64,000 nt of DNA, taken from assembly GCA_963669155.1 (NCBI GenBank), contig OZ022591.1, positions 14,957,766 through 15,021,765 on the forward strand, read 5' to 3'. Under the pieces are notes generated by a model. That model was not told where the DNA came from and did no database searches. It saw only the letters and a program-made list of their open reading frames with translations. Origin of the DNA: Arbacia lixula (taxonomy: Eukaryota; Echinodermata; Echinoidea; Arbacioida; Arbaciidae). Below, one piece after another: positions 12,150 through 22,969 of this stretch (its first letter is position 1; the number at the start of each line of letters is the position of its first letter). A program made the position numbers and the translations under genes.

Positions 12150-13740
12150 TTTGTTCGTTTTTTGTGCTCTTTTTCGGTTAAAACTTTTTCAATTCTTGTA
12201 GTTCACAAACCATTCCAAATATTTATTTTAAACTTAATTTGCTGTGTTTGGCATCTCTCAAGCTTTTCAAAACATATAAGAATGTGACATTTGGTCACGC
12301 TAATATTCATCTCCTGACCAATAATAGAGCGTAGTGTTTTGGAAGAATGCACGTAAAGTCGTACAAAATACTGCCTACGTCCTGTACACGCACATATTCT
12401 GGATACGTGCTACTTTTTGGTTGAAACGTTTTAAATCCTTGTAATCCAAGAACCATACTCCATATTTCCTTTTGATTTAGCCTTATGTTTTTGGCATTTC
12501 TTCCACTTTTCAAAACATATATGGATGTTACATATTATCACCCCTATTGTTATCTCCTGACCAATAATGTAACGGAGCATTTTGGAACAACTGCGTGAAA
12601 TTGGACAAAATGTTGCGTATTAGCTGCACATGTGTATATTCTGTATGCGTGTTACTTTCTGCTTAAAACTGTTTAGATCCTTGTACTTCAAGAACCATAC
12701 AACATATTACTTTCCGACATGTTCTGGTGATTTTGGCATTCCTTCCACCTTTCAAAACATATATTGATGTCATATATTATCACGCGTATAGTCATCTACT
12801 AATAACATAATGTCACATTTTGGAAGAACGAGCGTAAAATCCAACAAAATACTGCATGAATTCTATAAACGCGGATATTTTGATGCATGTTACTCTTCGG
12901 TTGAAACTTTTTAAACTCATTGTAATCCAAGAACCGTACCACACATTTCCCTTTAATTTAGCCTTATGGTTTTGACATTTCTTCCGCTTTTCAAAACATG
13001 TATGGATATTGCACATTGTCACATTTATGGTCATCTCCGGACCAATAATGTAACGGAGTATTTTGGAAGAATTGAGTGAAATCGGACAAACTTCTGCGTA
13101 TTAACTGCACACGTGTATTATTAGGTACTTGTGTTACTTGATGGTTGAAACTTTTTAGATCATCGTACTTCAAGAACCATATAACATATCACATTTCGAC
13201 ATGCTCTGATGTTTTAGGCATCTCTTTCGCCTTTCAAAACATGGATGTTACATATTGTCACGCTTATAGTCATTTCCTGACTAAAAGCATAAAGTAACGT
13301 TTCGGGGAAAATGAGCGTAAAATCGGACAAAATATTGTGTATACATTCTGTGTTTGGTATACGTGTTCTGGATGCCTGATACTTTTTGTTTGAAACTTTT
13401 TATATCCCTATTGCTGACAATCAGTTAGAACTTATTTCTTTCAGACTTGCTCTAATGTTTTGGCATCTGTTCCGCCTTTCAGTAAGTATTTGGATTTCAC
13501 ATATTGTTACACTTGTGGTCATCTAACATCTCTAATGTCCAAAAATATACAGAAACATTATGCAAGAATGCGCGTAAAATCGGACAAAATAGTATGTAGA
13601 TTTTACATTACGTGTATGATTTATGCCCGTTTTTCTTTTTGCGCGAAACCATTAAACTGGTTGTTGTTAAAAAAAAATCATCCAACATATTTCTTCGAAA
13701 CTTGTACTAATATTTTTGGTTTATTGTCTGCTTTTTAGAG
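12150..13740 (+). repeat. 240-bp tandem array, dimeric
   Basis: The word TTTTCAAAACATATA or a variant recurs at about 12263, 12507, 12752, 12990, 13228 and 13471, giving a period of 238-245 bp over about six units. Alternate units are more alike. One type has GTAATCCAAGAACC with a CGTAAAATC-GACAAAATAC block. The other has GTACTTCAAGAACC with a GTGAAAT-GGACAAA block followed by AACTGCACA-GTGTAT. The true unit is therefore a dimer of about 480 bp. The last units are the most diverged. Confidence 0.8.
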
Positions 13741-16056
13741 TATATGCCTATTGTAATATTTAGTAAGGATATAATTGTAAATAAGGTATTAACATTAAAA
13801 CACACATTATGTTGATCTTGCTTTCCTTGTACATGGGCAATATCAACATCAATTTTTTTTTCTGGCGATGGAAGCAGCCTGGGCTACGTCAGAGATGACG
13901 GCTTGTCACGGTGCCGTCTGGTTTTGATGAGAATTAAGTGAAAATGTTGTGTTTGACAGATTGTTTTCCAAGTTTCTTTGAGTTTTTGGATTTTTTTTTT
14001 TGGGGGGGGGGGTGGGGATGGGGGGTGTTAGATGAAACTCACTATAAATTACGAAATGTCAAGGCTGCTTACAATTTAAGAACGATGACCGAATAACGCC
14101 GAAGTATGTTTGATTCTACTTTGTCGATGAGGTGCACTGTGTACATTAATGTGTTGATCCATGGTAGATTGTGAACATAGCCATGTCCTTCCCCCCAAAG
14201 TACCAAAGTATATGACCAGACCCAGACACGGCAGAATGGTTCCACCATGATAACGGCCCGTAATGATAGTAACCACAATTTTTTAACTCAGTTGCCTGCA
14301 TGGTATGGGCGCAATAGCTCATGTGTTTTCCGGCGACATCGACGACGAAGGCATGAAAATTTTGCATGTACATGTATCATAATCCGTTTGACATGCTCCA
14401 TTCACACTATAATTAAGTATGGACCGGACCACATGTGGGTGCCCTGCTAATCCTGATTGTGGTAAGGATTACGGGGCCACATTACGGGACCGTGACTACA
14501 TTCCAAATTATTGTTAGATTTCATGACTGCTTTAAATTGTTTTGAAATTATGAAATAGTTCAGATCAAACCCGTTATGATACAAAACGGTTCAGTCATAA
14601 TTCGCTTATAATTTCTTGACTAGCATATATTAGGGTGCGGGGTGAGCCTTCTTCAATGCATGATTTTGAGTTCGTGATCAAGGGGGTTATAGAATTTATA
14701 TCAAATCGACGAGCCAAAATCCATGAATATGAATTATAACATAAAGCGGAGATTTAAGTAAACAAATATTCCAACTCTTACACGTAGGTGAACGAAATGC
14801 TTGATCGATGATGAATAATGATGTACCTGTGTTTTACGATTATAAGCATAAGCTGGAGCCGGAAGGATAGTTGGGCCACCACACACATTGTCACACTTAA
14901 ATAGATTTACAGCACTTTTGAAGAATGTAAAAATGACTTTTCAAAAGATTCTTACCAAAACACTCTTGGTTTGCGTCAGTTTGGCAATTATGCTCGTGAA
15001 AGCAAATATCTACTGGAGGCTCACATCTAACATGTCTAATGTGTTTGTGAAAGTAATCTGTCAAACAATTACTTGCCAAATTTAACTACAAGCTCAATAG
15101 GGTATTTCAAATATAATTACATTTCGCAGGCGTCGCTTTTTCATGTCTCCGTCGCCAATATCACCCTGAGCGTCGCCATTGCCAACACACTTTGGTAGTT
15201 GCGCCCATACACTAGGCGACCGATATGGTAGAGTTAAACCAAACTGAGCAATCTAACGAAATTGTACAATGTAACATATTGTATGATGTTACTATGTATA
15301 TGAACAATTTTACTTTATTGCGCAAATAAAAAAGTGATGTCCGTATAGTTCATTTTGGCGGGGAGGCCACTGTTGAATGCACGACCTGCCATGCAGCAAC
15401 TCATTTTTGCGAAACTCATCGACAAAATAGAATATGCTTTGGCATTATTCAGCCGTCGGTGTCAAATCCTATCATACAAGTAATATTGTGTTTCTAATTG
15501 CTACCAGCCAAAACTTCATAGAAGCTTCGAATGCTTTTTTGGTGCAATATTTTGGCACAGCTTACACCAAAATCCCGTGAACATGACAAAAAAATGCTTT
15601 TCGCCGAGGGTACGGCAACCGGCTGCCGTCGTTAACATTGCCAGGAAAAAAAAAACTGAATGTCGATATTGCCCATGAAAAGACAAGCGAGGTGAACAAA
15701 ATTAGATATTGTAACTTGTAAATATATGTATATTTTTTAATTTGAGTACCTTACTTAATATGATAATGCCATTTCATAGACCCTCCACCGGTCTTTCCGG
15801 TAGTAATGCCACAAATAAAAATTTTGTCATTTTGGGGGGTAATCTACGAGATGTCCGCTATAAATTGATGTAATTTCCTTATCGACATATTGGTTGGCAC
15901 ACTCCAACCCAACCCAAACCGTCAGGGCTGTCGATGTAAAACTCTAGAAAAGTGGTTCATTGAGCTAGATCTCGTGTAATGAGCAACATACTACAGTGTA
16001 GGTTGTTTTATTTGCAAACATTATTTTGCATAAATTGATACGATGACCCGTAGGTG

Positions 16057-16300
16057 AATTGGGCATTAAAAATGTGTGTTAACACCTTTGTTATGAAGGT
16101 ACCATGTATCATATTCCGACCATTTTTGAAAAAAGGCTTTCCGGTAGTGACGTCATATTTGTGGTGATTTGGGGGGAAAAGCATCGGGTACACCTTGCCA
16201 GCAAAACATTTTTGTGATGTCCAGGGTATATCCTTTCGACCTATGGGGTCAGTTGTTCCGGCCCTTTTCACATGAATAAATCTTTTGGGCTCCCGGACTA
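16057..16300 (-). repeat. Right terminal inverted repeat
   Basis: Reverse complement of the left arm, ending TCCCGGACTA at 16300. Differences are scattered single bases, so the arms are fairly young or have been homogenised. Confidence 0.85.
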
Positions 16301-17322
16301 CTATCACCACATTATGAAGCATGTTATGTCTACTTTATACAGGCAATGCCACACACTTGTCCTACTACAGAAGTTATGTTCCTTTAGTATCTTGCCAGAA
16401 TAAAGCCATTGCCGTCTTGCGTTTGGTGAAAAAAAAATGTAACAACCGCGGCCGCTCCCTCGCCGGCGCTGCTAGCAAGAAAATAATGTCCCGCAATAAT
16501 ATTATCAGCATCAACTTCATGTGGGGCAACATCTTCAAATAATAGCGGAGGATTTGCAGTCATAACAAACTAGAATCCCCCTCTTGGCTAGGAGGGAGAT
16601 CTCTATTATTTATATTACAGTCTGCGGCACCATAAAGATACCACAGCGCTACAAGCTGTTTTCTAATAATCCCTCAATCTATTCCGTACGCCAGGGAAAA
16701 GCCAGGACATATTTTGGAATAAAGGGAGGGGCGGGTGGTTCGATAGGCCCCCTTATTATATCCCCCAGTGTTTAGCTTACTAAGTTATTTTATTACATCG
16801 TTTTTTATTTTGTGCGACGTGTGGATGAAGGGGGGGGGGGGGTGCAGTATGTGCCCTTATAGTATATTCCTCTTCTGTTCATTATGTTATATAATTACAA
16901 TTTTTTTTTATTTTGTACAATGTGTGTAACCTGCAGTATAAACATTTCATTGTACGCTACTATGCGTCGTCGTTTTCATTATTATCCCCACCCTCTTTCT
17001 CTCTCCCCCTCTCTTTGTCTCTCTCCCTCCCCCCCCCCCCCCCCCGTCTGTGTCATCAGCTTGTCCAATCGTTTGGCCACTGTAACCACCAAATGCGTGC
17101 GCCCCCCTCCCCCCACAGCATACCAATACACCTGTTTCCCCATTTAGGACATGGTTGTAGTGGTTGATAAAAGGACAAGAAACTTATTAAAAGAAAACAT
17201 CCTTCAATGTAATAAAGTGGCGCAAACCAACATCTATGAGGCGTTTCTCTTTACCTCATATGCCCGAAAAAACATACGTATGTAGAGCAATGACAGGGGC
17301 TGCTGGGTAAAATAGGTGTGTC

Positions 17323-17470
17323 CAACAAAAAGAAGGAGAAGAAGAAGAGAAGAAGAAGTAGTAGTAGTAGTAGTAGAAGAAGAAGAAGAAGAAGAAGAAG
17401 AAGAAGAAGAAGAAGAAGAAGAAGAAGAAGAAGAAGAAGAAGAAGAAGAAGAAGAAGAAGAAGAAGAAAA
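17323..17470 (+). repeat. GAA trinucleotide expansion
   Basis: About 31 nearly perfect AAG/GAA repeats (about 17375-17468) preceded by a short GTA run and interrupted GAA units. At the paralogous place in copy 2 (20245-20273) only a few GAA units remain, and about 120 bp of purine-rich sequence after the tract is also missing there. Poly-Arg, poly-Ser and poly-Leu ORFs across it are artefacts. Confidence 0.95.
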
Positions 17471-17927
17471 AGGAGAAGGGGCAGAGTAGGAAGACAACAA
17501 CAAATGGAACAGATGAGGGAAAGAAGAGGAAGGGGGAACATAAGAAAAAAATGGAGAGGGGAAAACAGTGCGAAAAGAATCTATTTTAAGTTTACCATAA
17601 TTATTTTGGGTACCTCAGTGAATGTCCTAAATGTGATTATGTGACTGTTTATGTACGTATCTGCGGGGATATTTTTTTGCCTTCAATATAGCAACATATT
17701 ATATGCCTTTATTTCTTTGCATTTTGCGACTAATAATCAGTTCTTTGTTTTATCGTCACTGCTTTCTTTTTCTTCTAGTTATTCGTTAATGTATTTTTGG
17801 CATTAATTAATTTATGGAATTATCTTATTTATGTATTATTTGTTTTGTCTTTAATTTTATCTATTTTTTTTATTTTCGATTTCCATTCAGTTTCATTGTG
17901 ATTGTGATTATGTTTTTTTTTTTTGAG

Positions 17928-18510
17928 GGGGATGGTTAACCACTTCCTTTAACAGCACGTGTCGTGGAAGTGGTGTCAAAAATTCCTCCAAAAACAAGTT
18001 CTTTGTTGTTGTTGTTGCTGTTTGTGTGTGTATGTGTGTTTTTTTTTTTTTTGGGGGGGGGGGAGGGACCCCACTTTCTTTAACAGCACATGTCGTGATA
18101 GTGGTCTCATAAATTGCTATTTATAATAAGCTCTTTGTTGTTGTTCTTGTTGTTGCTGCTGTTTTTTTTGTGTGTGGGGGGGGGGGGGGCGGTTAAGCAC
18201 TTTCTCTAATAGCACATGACGTGGTAGTAGTGGTCTCATAAATCGCGTCTAATGACAAGTTCTTTGTTGTTGCTGTTGATGATTTGTGTGTGTGTGTGTG
18301 TCTGGGGGGGGGGGGGGGGGGCTAACCACTTTCTGTAATAGCACGTGTCGCGGTAATGATCACATAAATTGCGTCTAATAAGTTCTATGTTGTTGTTGTT
18401 GTTGCTGTTATCTCCCCTTTTGTATGTGTGTTAATGTGTGTGTGTGTGTGGGGGGGGGGGGGGAGGGGGGGGGGGGGGTAACCACTTCCTTTAACAGTGT
18501 CGTGGTAGTG
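17928..18510 (+). repeat. Five-unit VNTR, 120-160 bp period
   Basis: Each unit runs from TAACCACTTCCTTTAACAG and CACGTGTCGTGGTAGTGG through CTCATAAATTGCGTCTAATAA and a TTG-repeat to a TG or T run and a polyG run. Units begin at about 17935, 18069, 18191, 18321 and 18479. Length differs mainly in the microsatellite and polyG parts. Confidence 0.85.
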
Positions 18511-18750
18511 GTCTCAGGCTACATGCCACTGTGGTATCTCTTCGCCACCTTGGTATCTGCACGGCGCAGCTAAGAGGACGTTCCTTCCACAGTCCTATCT
18601 AATATGAGACGGCGTGATTGATTCCTAGCCGCGGGCTGGGTATCACAGAAAGGGGGTGAGTTCAGGAGTGAGGGCACAGCGATACTGTGCCTGGACTAAT
18701 AAATATATCTAGAGAGAGTGAGAGAGAGATACAGATAAAGAACTACATAT
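18511..18750 (+). repeat. 240-bp block after VNTR, copy 1
   Basis: Starts TCTCAGGCTACATG and continues to about AGATACAGATAAAGAACTA. It matches 31930-32169 with only about four differences, which is tighter than the VNTR next to it. No ORF or RNA family is recognised. It ends in a GAGAGA-rich stretch. Confidence 0.8.
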
Positions 18751-18983
18751 ATACTTATGCCTTTTTCTTTTTCTCTAGATGTGTTTCATCTTTAATTTCA
18801 TATTTTTTATTTCATGTTCATTCATATTTTCCGTTTGATATCCTTTGTATTTCATTTTCTATACGTTGCTTCATACAGTTCATTTTCGGGGGTTTATATG
18901 ATGGATATCATTGTTTTCATTTGATCTATAAGAATAGGTGTATTGTCTTTTTTATTTGTTTTGTTACATTTTCAACTTTTTCA

Positions 18984-19183
18984 NNNNNNNNNNNNNNNNN
19001 NNNNNNNNNNNNNNNNNNNNNNNNNNNNNNNNNNNNNNNNNNNNNNNNNNNNNNNNNNNNNNNNNNNNNNNNNNNNNNNNNNNNNNNNNNNNNNNNNNNN
19101 NNNNNNNNNNNNNNNNNNNNNNNNNNNNNNNNNNNNNNNNNNNNNNNNNNNNNNNNNNNNNNNNNNNNNNNNNNNNNNNNNNN
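18984..19183. other. Assembly gap of 200 N
   Basis: An exactly 200-base run of N. The round length indicates a conventional scaffold gap of unknown true size. Any ORF drawn across it is meaningless. It sits between the two copies of the duplicon. Confidence 0.99.
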
Positions 19184-20298
19184 AGACAAACCTCGGATAA
19201 TACTATCACCACATTATGAAGCATTTTATGTCTAATTTATACCCCTCGATAACAGGCAATGCCACACACTTGTCCTACTACAGAAGTTATATGCCTTTAG
19301 TATCTTGCCAGAATAAAGCCATTGCCGTCTTGCGTTTGGTGAAAAAAAATGTAACAACCGCGGCCGCTTCCTCGCCAGCGCTGCTAGCAAGAAAATAATG
19401 TCCCGCAATAATATTATCAGCATCAACTCCATGTGGGGCAACATCTTCAAATAATAGCGGAGGATTTGCAGTCATAACAAACTAGAATCCCCCTTTCGGC
19501 TAGGAGGGAGATCTCTATTATTTATATTAAAGTCTGCGGCACCATAAAGATACCACAGCGCTACAAGCTGTTTTCTAATAATCCCTCAATCTATTCCGTA
19601 CGCCAGGGAAAGGCCAGGACAATTTTTGGAGGAAAGGGAGGGGCGGGTGGTTCGGTAGCCCCCCTTATTATATCTCTCAGTGTTTAGATTATTATGCTAT
19701 ATCCTTATATTGCTTTATTTTGTACGACGTGTGGATGGGGGGGGGGGGGGGTGCAGTATGTGTCCTTATGCTATATTCCTATCCTGTTCATTATGTTATA
19801 TCATGACAATGTTTTTTTTTTATTTTGTACAATGTGTATACCTTACAGTATAAGCATGTCATTGTACGCTACTATGTGTCATCGTTTTCATTATCATCTC
19901 CACTCTCTTTCTCCCTCCCCCTCTCTTTCTCTCTCTCCCCCCCCCCCCCCCCCGTCTGTGTCATCAGCTTGTCCAATCGTTTGGTCACTGTAACCACCAA
20001 ATACGTGCGCCCCCCGCCCCCCTCCCCCCACAACATACCAATACACCTGTTTCCCCATTAGGACATGGTTGTAGTGGTTGATAAAGGACAAGAAACTTAT
20101 TGAAAGAAAACATCCTTCAATGTAATAAAGTAGCGCAAACCAACATCTATGAGGCGTTTCTCTTTACCTCATATGCCCGAAAAAACATACGTACGTATGT
20201 AGAGCAATGACAGGATCTGTTGGGTAAAATAGGTGTGCCGTACAAAAAGAACGAGAAGAAGAAGAGAAGAAGACTATTTTAAGTTTACCATAATTATT

Positions 20299-20664
20299 TT
20301 ATATACTGTACTGCGAAGACAAAAAGCCTTCAAAAAGGTGATCGGAAGCAATCTTCTTGCCAATGGTCTTAAATTTATGTATTGTCCAGTTAAGAAAATT
20401 GCTTAGAGTTATTTGCCCTCATATATGATCCACATTTTGAATAATCAGTGGTTCAATCACAAATCCTTGTTTTGTTCTGCCCAAAAATTTTGAGTATTTA
20501 TGATTTAGTCACTAATTACTCCAAATGTGGATCATTGGACGGCAAATAACTTTCGGCAAGTTTCTAAAATGGACAATACATGAATTTAAGACCATTGGCA
20601 AGAAGGTTGCTCACGATTATCTTTTGAAGGCTTTTTGTCTTCCCAGTACAGTATATTCCCTTTA
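20299..20664. mobile_element. Foldback MITE, family A copy 1
   Basis: Left end ATATACTGTACTGCGAAGAC and right end CTTCCCAGTACAGTATATTC are complementary. The arms continue inward (CAATGGTCTTAAATT / CATGAATTTAAGACCATTG), making nearly the whole element foldable. The element is missing from the paralogous site near 17600, which proves insertion. The right end adjoins CCCTTTAA, suggesting TTAA-type ends, but the left flank is not a clean TTAA. Confidence 0.85.
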
Positions 20665-20934
20665 ATGAATGTCCCAAATGTGATTATGTGACTGTTACAG
20701 TACGTGCGTATCTGCGGGGATATTTTGTTTTTGTCTTCAATTTAGCAACATATTTTATGCCTTTATTTCTTTGCATTTTGCGACTAATAATCAGCTCATT
20801 TTTTATATCGTTACTGCTTTCATTTTCTTCAAGTTATTCGTTAATGGTTTTGTTGGATTAGTTAATTTATTAACTTATCTTATGTATTTATTATTTGTTT
20901 TGTCTTTAATTAATTAATTTTTTGATTACCATTC

Positions 20935-21049
20935 AGGGGGTTAACCACTTCCTTTAACAGCACGTGTCATGGTAGTGGTCTCATAAATTGCGTTTAATAA
21001 AAAGTTCTTTGCTGCTGTTGTTGTTGTTGTTGTTGTTGCTGTTTGTGTA

Positions 21050-21089
<40 letters not shown>
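20935..21089 (+). repeat. VNTR unit 1 of duplicon copy 2
   Basis: One unit of the TAACCACTTCC / CACGTGTCATGG repeat with a TTG run and a 33-bp TG run. Units 2-5 lie 10.4 kb away at 31522-31927, and each matches the corresponding unit of copy 1. Confidence 0.8.
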
Positions 21090-21363
21090 CCTGTATGGAC
21101 CGACCTGTGGGGACATTTTTGTATTTTTAACCCAACAAGTGTGGACACACGCGGAGTGGGGACGTCCCCACTCGTAATTCATCCTTTTTTCAACCTTTTG
21201 AGTGATATGTAATGTAACAACAATTTTACAAGAAATTGTCCCCAGTTAGTTGTAAAAAGTCAGAAATGAGTGTTTTCCACAAAGGACAATAGCGCCAGCT
21301 TGCGATAAGTAGAAACTGCAATAACTGTACGTGCGTGATGATACCTGCAGCTCCATCGATCAT

Positions 21364-21486
21364 AGCCTTTTGTCAAGGCCCTCTCGCTGTAATGGGCGAG
21401 CGAAGCGAGCCCAGCCGAGCGCGCCGCGCAACCCCACTCAGCTGGGCTCTCTTCACCGTACAGCGAGAGGGCCTTGACAAAAGGCT
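21364..21486. repeat. Perfect 28-bp inverted repeat
   Basis: 21364-21391 (AGCCTTTTGTCAAGGCCCTC and eight more bases) is the exact reverse complement of 21459-21486, with a GC-rich 67-bp loop containing GAGCGAAGCGAGCC. It can form a strong hairpin or be the ends of a tiny foldback element. The ORFs on both strands here have no recognisable domain. Confidence 0.85.
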
Positions 21487-22098
21487 ACATCGATCAAGGC
21501 CGCGTACGTCGAGTTCTCGCCTTGCGTGCGCAAGCTCGATGAATGAAAGTTCCCGTCTTACTCTGTGCATGAGATTGCGTACGTACGTACATTTTGTACG
21601 TGCCGCGCCGGTACGTACGGTCCAGTTTGTGCTTGTACATAGACGTGCAAGACTACAATACATCACACCTGCACCGGTACCGTACACCTGAACCACGGCC
21701 ACCCACCCAGTCTATTACACTTCTGTCCACAATTGGTACGTATTCTATGAATCAGTGCTTACATCTAACGCGTTAGAACTCTATTTTAGTTTAATTTTAA
21801 AATTTTTAACAACCTCACTTCTGCTGAATGCTCTTTGTGCCTAAAGAAGTGTTATTGACTAAGAGTCGAGACGTCTGAAACTGACTCTTATTAATCTTAC
21901 TAGTTAGCATGGTTAGTAGGGCCTAGTAATACTAACGTTAGATCTAAACTGGTCTAGTCTCTAGATCAGGGATTATAGTCTAGGTCTAGGGCCTATAACT
22001 TTTAGAGACTCTTATCTAGACCTAGATCATGTTTACAAGGTAGTAGGAGTCGAAGTCTACATGGTTTTACTCGTTAAGACTGAGACTAAAAAGATGTA

Positions 22099-22224
22099 AT
22101 GGCTAATGCCATGGCAGCCGCTCTTACGGAGCCTCGCTGTGGAAGTGCCCGGAGTGGCTCGCGTGAGCATCCGCCGTTTTACTACTTTAGTAGGGCCCTA
22201 CTGAAAGTGGAAGGTAACATCTAG
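22099..22224 (+). other. Short unassigned GC-rich ORF
   Basis: An ATG at 22099 opens a 41-codon frame (MANAMAAALTEPRCGS start) with donor-like sites CGC|GTGAGC and AAG|GTAACA. It overlaps a 35-bp word (22158-22192) that is repeated exactly at 24004-24038 and the start of a 111-bp inverted repeat, so it may be element-derived. It does not splice in frame to the Tudor-like exons downstream, though it could be part of a leader. Confidence 0.15.
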
Positions 22225-22313
22225 TACATTTTTATTGACCGTTAGATTTTGAATTGAATTTTTTTCGGGGCTCACCGTAAATTCCAGTACATTACTAGGC
22301 TACCTTTGCAGAA
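22203..22313 (+). repeat. 111-bp inverted repeat, left arm
   Basis: This arm, starting GAAAGTGGAAGGTAACATC, is an essentially perfect reverse complement of 24554-24664. The word ATTGACCGTTAGATTTTGAA and the run TTTTTTTCGGGGCTCACC are in both. The two arms are 2.24 kb apart. The right arm sits inside a separate TIR element. Confidence 0.85.
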
Positions 22314-22638
22314 TCTGGCTCATGAACACTCCATGACATGTAGATGATGTGATCATTTTTTTTATTCAATAATCTTATTAAGTTCCCACTTTAAAAAACA
22401 AATGTCCCCACTCTAAACACTGCATACAGCGTGTTGTCTCTGGAATGTATACACCGTCCTGTTATCAGGTGTGATGAAAGGGGAGATTTTGTTAAGAATG
22501 TGAGACTACATTTTCTATGTCTGTTAGATTAAATGATTATATCAAGTCTCCACTTTACACCCCTCGTACAGGGTCATTTCCTCAGAATGTACAGTGTGGT
22601 GTGTTTAACAGTCCCATTTGTTATATGATCTACACTAT

Positions 22639-22753
22639 AGAAGTAAAAGGTGGTAGAAGTCCGGAGCTGCGCACCGTCTCCGGGCATTCTTGGTTCGAAT
22701 CATGATGAGAAATGTCGTCTGTGCGCAGCTCCGGACTGTTACCTTGTACTTCT
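22639..22753. repeat. Hairpin with 16-bp perfect stem
   Basis: GTCCGGAGCTGCGCAC at 22659-22674 pairs with GTGCGCAGCTCCGGAC at 22721-22736, and the outer arms AGAAGTAAAAGGT / ACCTTGTACTTCT also pair. The 46-bp loop holds GGTTCGAATC (22692-22701), identical to a tRNA-type B box, but there is no matching A box or cloverleaf. It is inserted in GTCCCC-related sequence. Confidence 0.7.
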
Positions 22754-22969
22754 GTTGAGGATATAATATATAATGAAATGAACTGTTGAACATACTAACA
22801 TTCCGGGGACGTGATCCTGCATTAGGGGTGTTGAGTGGATACATTTTCTGTTAAAAGAAGGACCGTAATTACCAAATAAGACAGACACCGAAAAGTATGT
22901 AGTTCATTATTTCAAAACAAAATGCCTCCTTTCCACACACCTCATTTTACAGAACTTTTACAATTATTA

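Larger units (their letters stand above)
11754..16300. mobile_element. 4.5-kb foldback DNA element
   Basis: Terminal inverted repeats of about 244 bp (11771-12014 and 16057-16300) match almost perfectly. Inner stretches also match in inverted orientation, for example 13810-13880 against about 15620-15700, both carrying the word ATGGGCAATATC. The left arm holds a 240-bp tandem array. No transposase frame is seen, so the element is non-autonomous. The flanks GACAAATCTCGGATAA on the left and ACTATCACCACATTATG on the right are found nearly adjoined at 19185-19217. That site acts as a paralogous empty site and supports true insertion. Exact termini and target duplication are uncertain because the left side has 16-17 extra bases outside the symmetric repeat. 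Confidence 0.75.
16301..18750 (+). repeat. Duplicon copy 1
   Basis: This stretch aligns over its whole length with 19204-21089 joined to 31484-32169. It starts at ACTATCACCACATTATGAAGC, passes through a conserved NotI-like CCGCGGCCGC block near 16447, a polyG/polyT stretch, CT-rich and GAA-rich tracts, the five-unit VNTR and a 240-bp terminal block. Identity in the unique parts looks like roughly 95 percent by eye. The short ORFs in it are not conserved in frame between copies. Confidence 0.8.
19184..21089 (+). repeat. Duplicon copy 2, left part
   Basis: Matches 16301-18060 in order and orientation, preceded by the near-empty-site sequence AGACAAACCTCGGATAATACTATC. It contains one extra MITE (20299-20664), lacks the long GAA expansion, and ends within the TG run of the first VNTR unit at 21055-21089. 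The rest of the duplicon resumes at 31484. Confidence 0.8.

Noticed and set aside
11800..16322. Two ORFs sharing an 80-residue sequence on opposite strands
   Set aside because: They are the two terminal inverted repeats of the foldback element; similarity extends past the frames and into non-coding sequence.
17234..17644. Poly-Arg, poly-Ser and poly-Leu ORFs
   Set aside because: All are readings of the GAA microsatellite.
18687..19235. 182-codon ORF
   Set aside because: More than a third of it is undetermined sequence in the 200-N gap.
22692..22701. tRNA gene suggested by GGTTCGAATC
   Set aside because: No A box at the proper distance and no acceptor, D or anticodon stems; the surrounding sequence forms a simple long hairpin instead.
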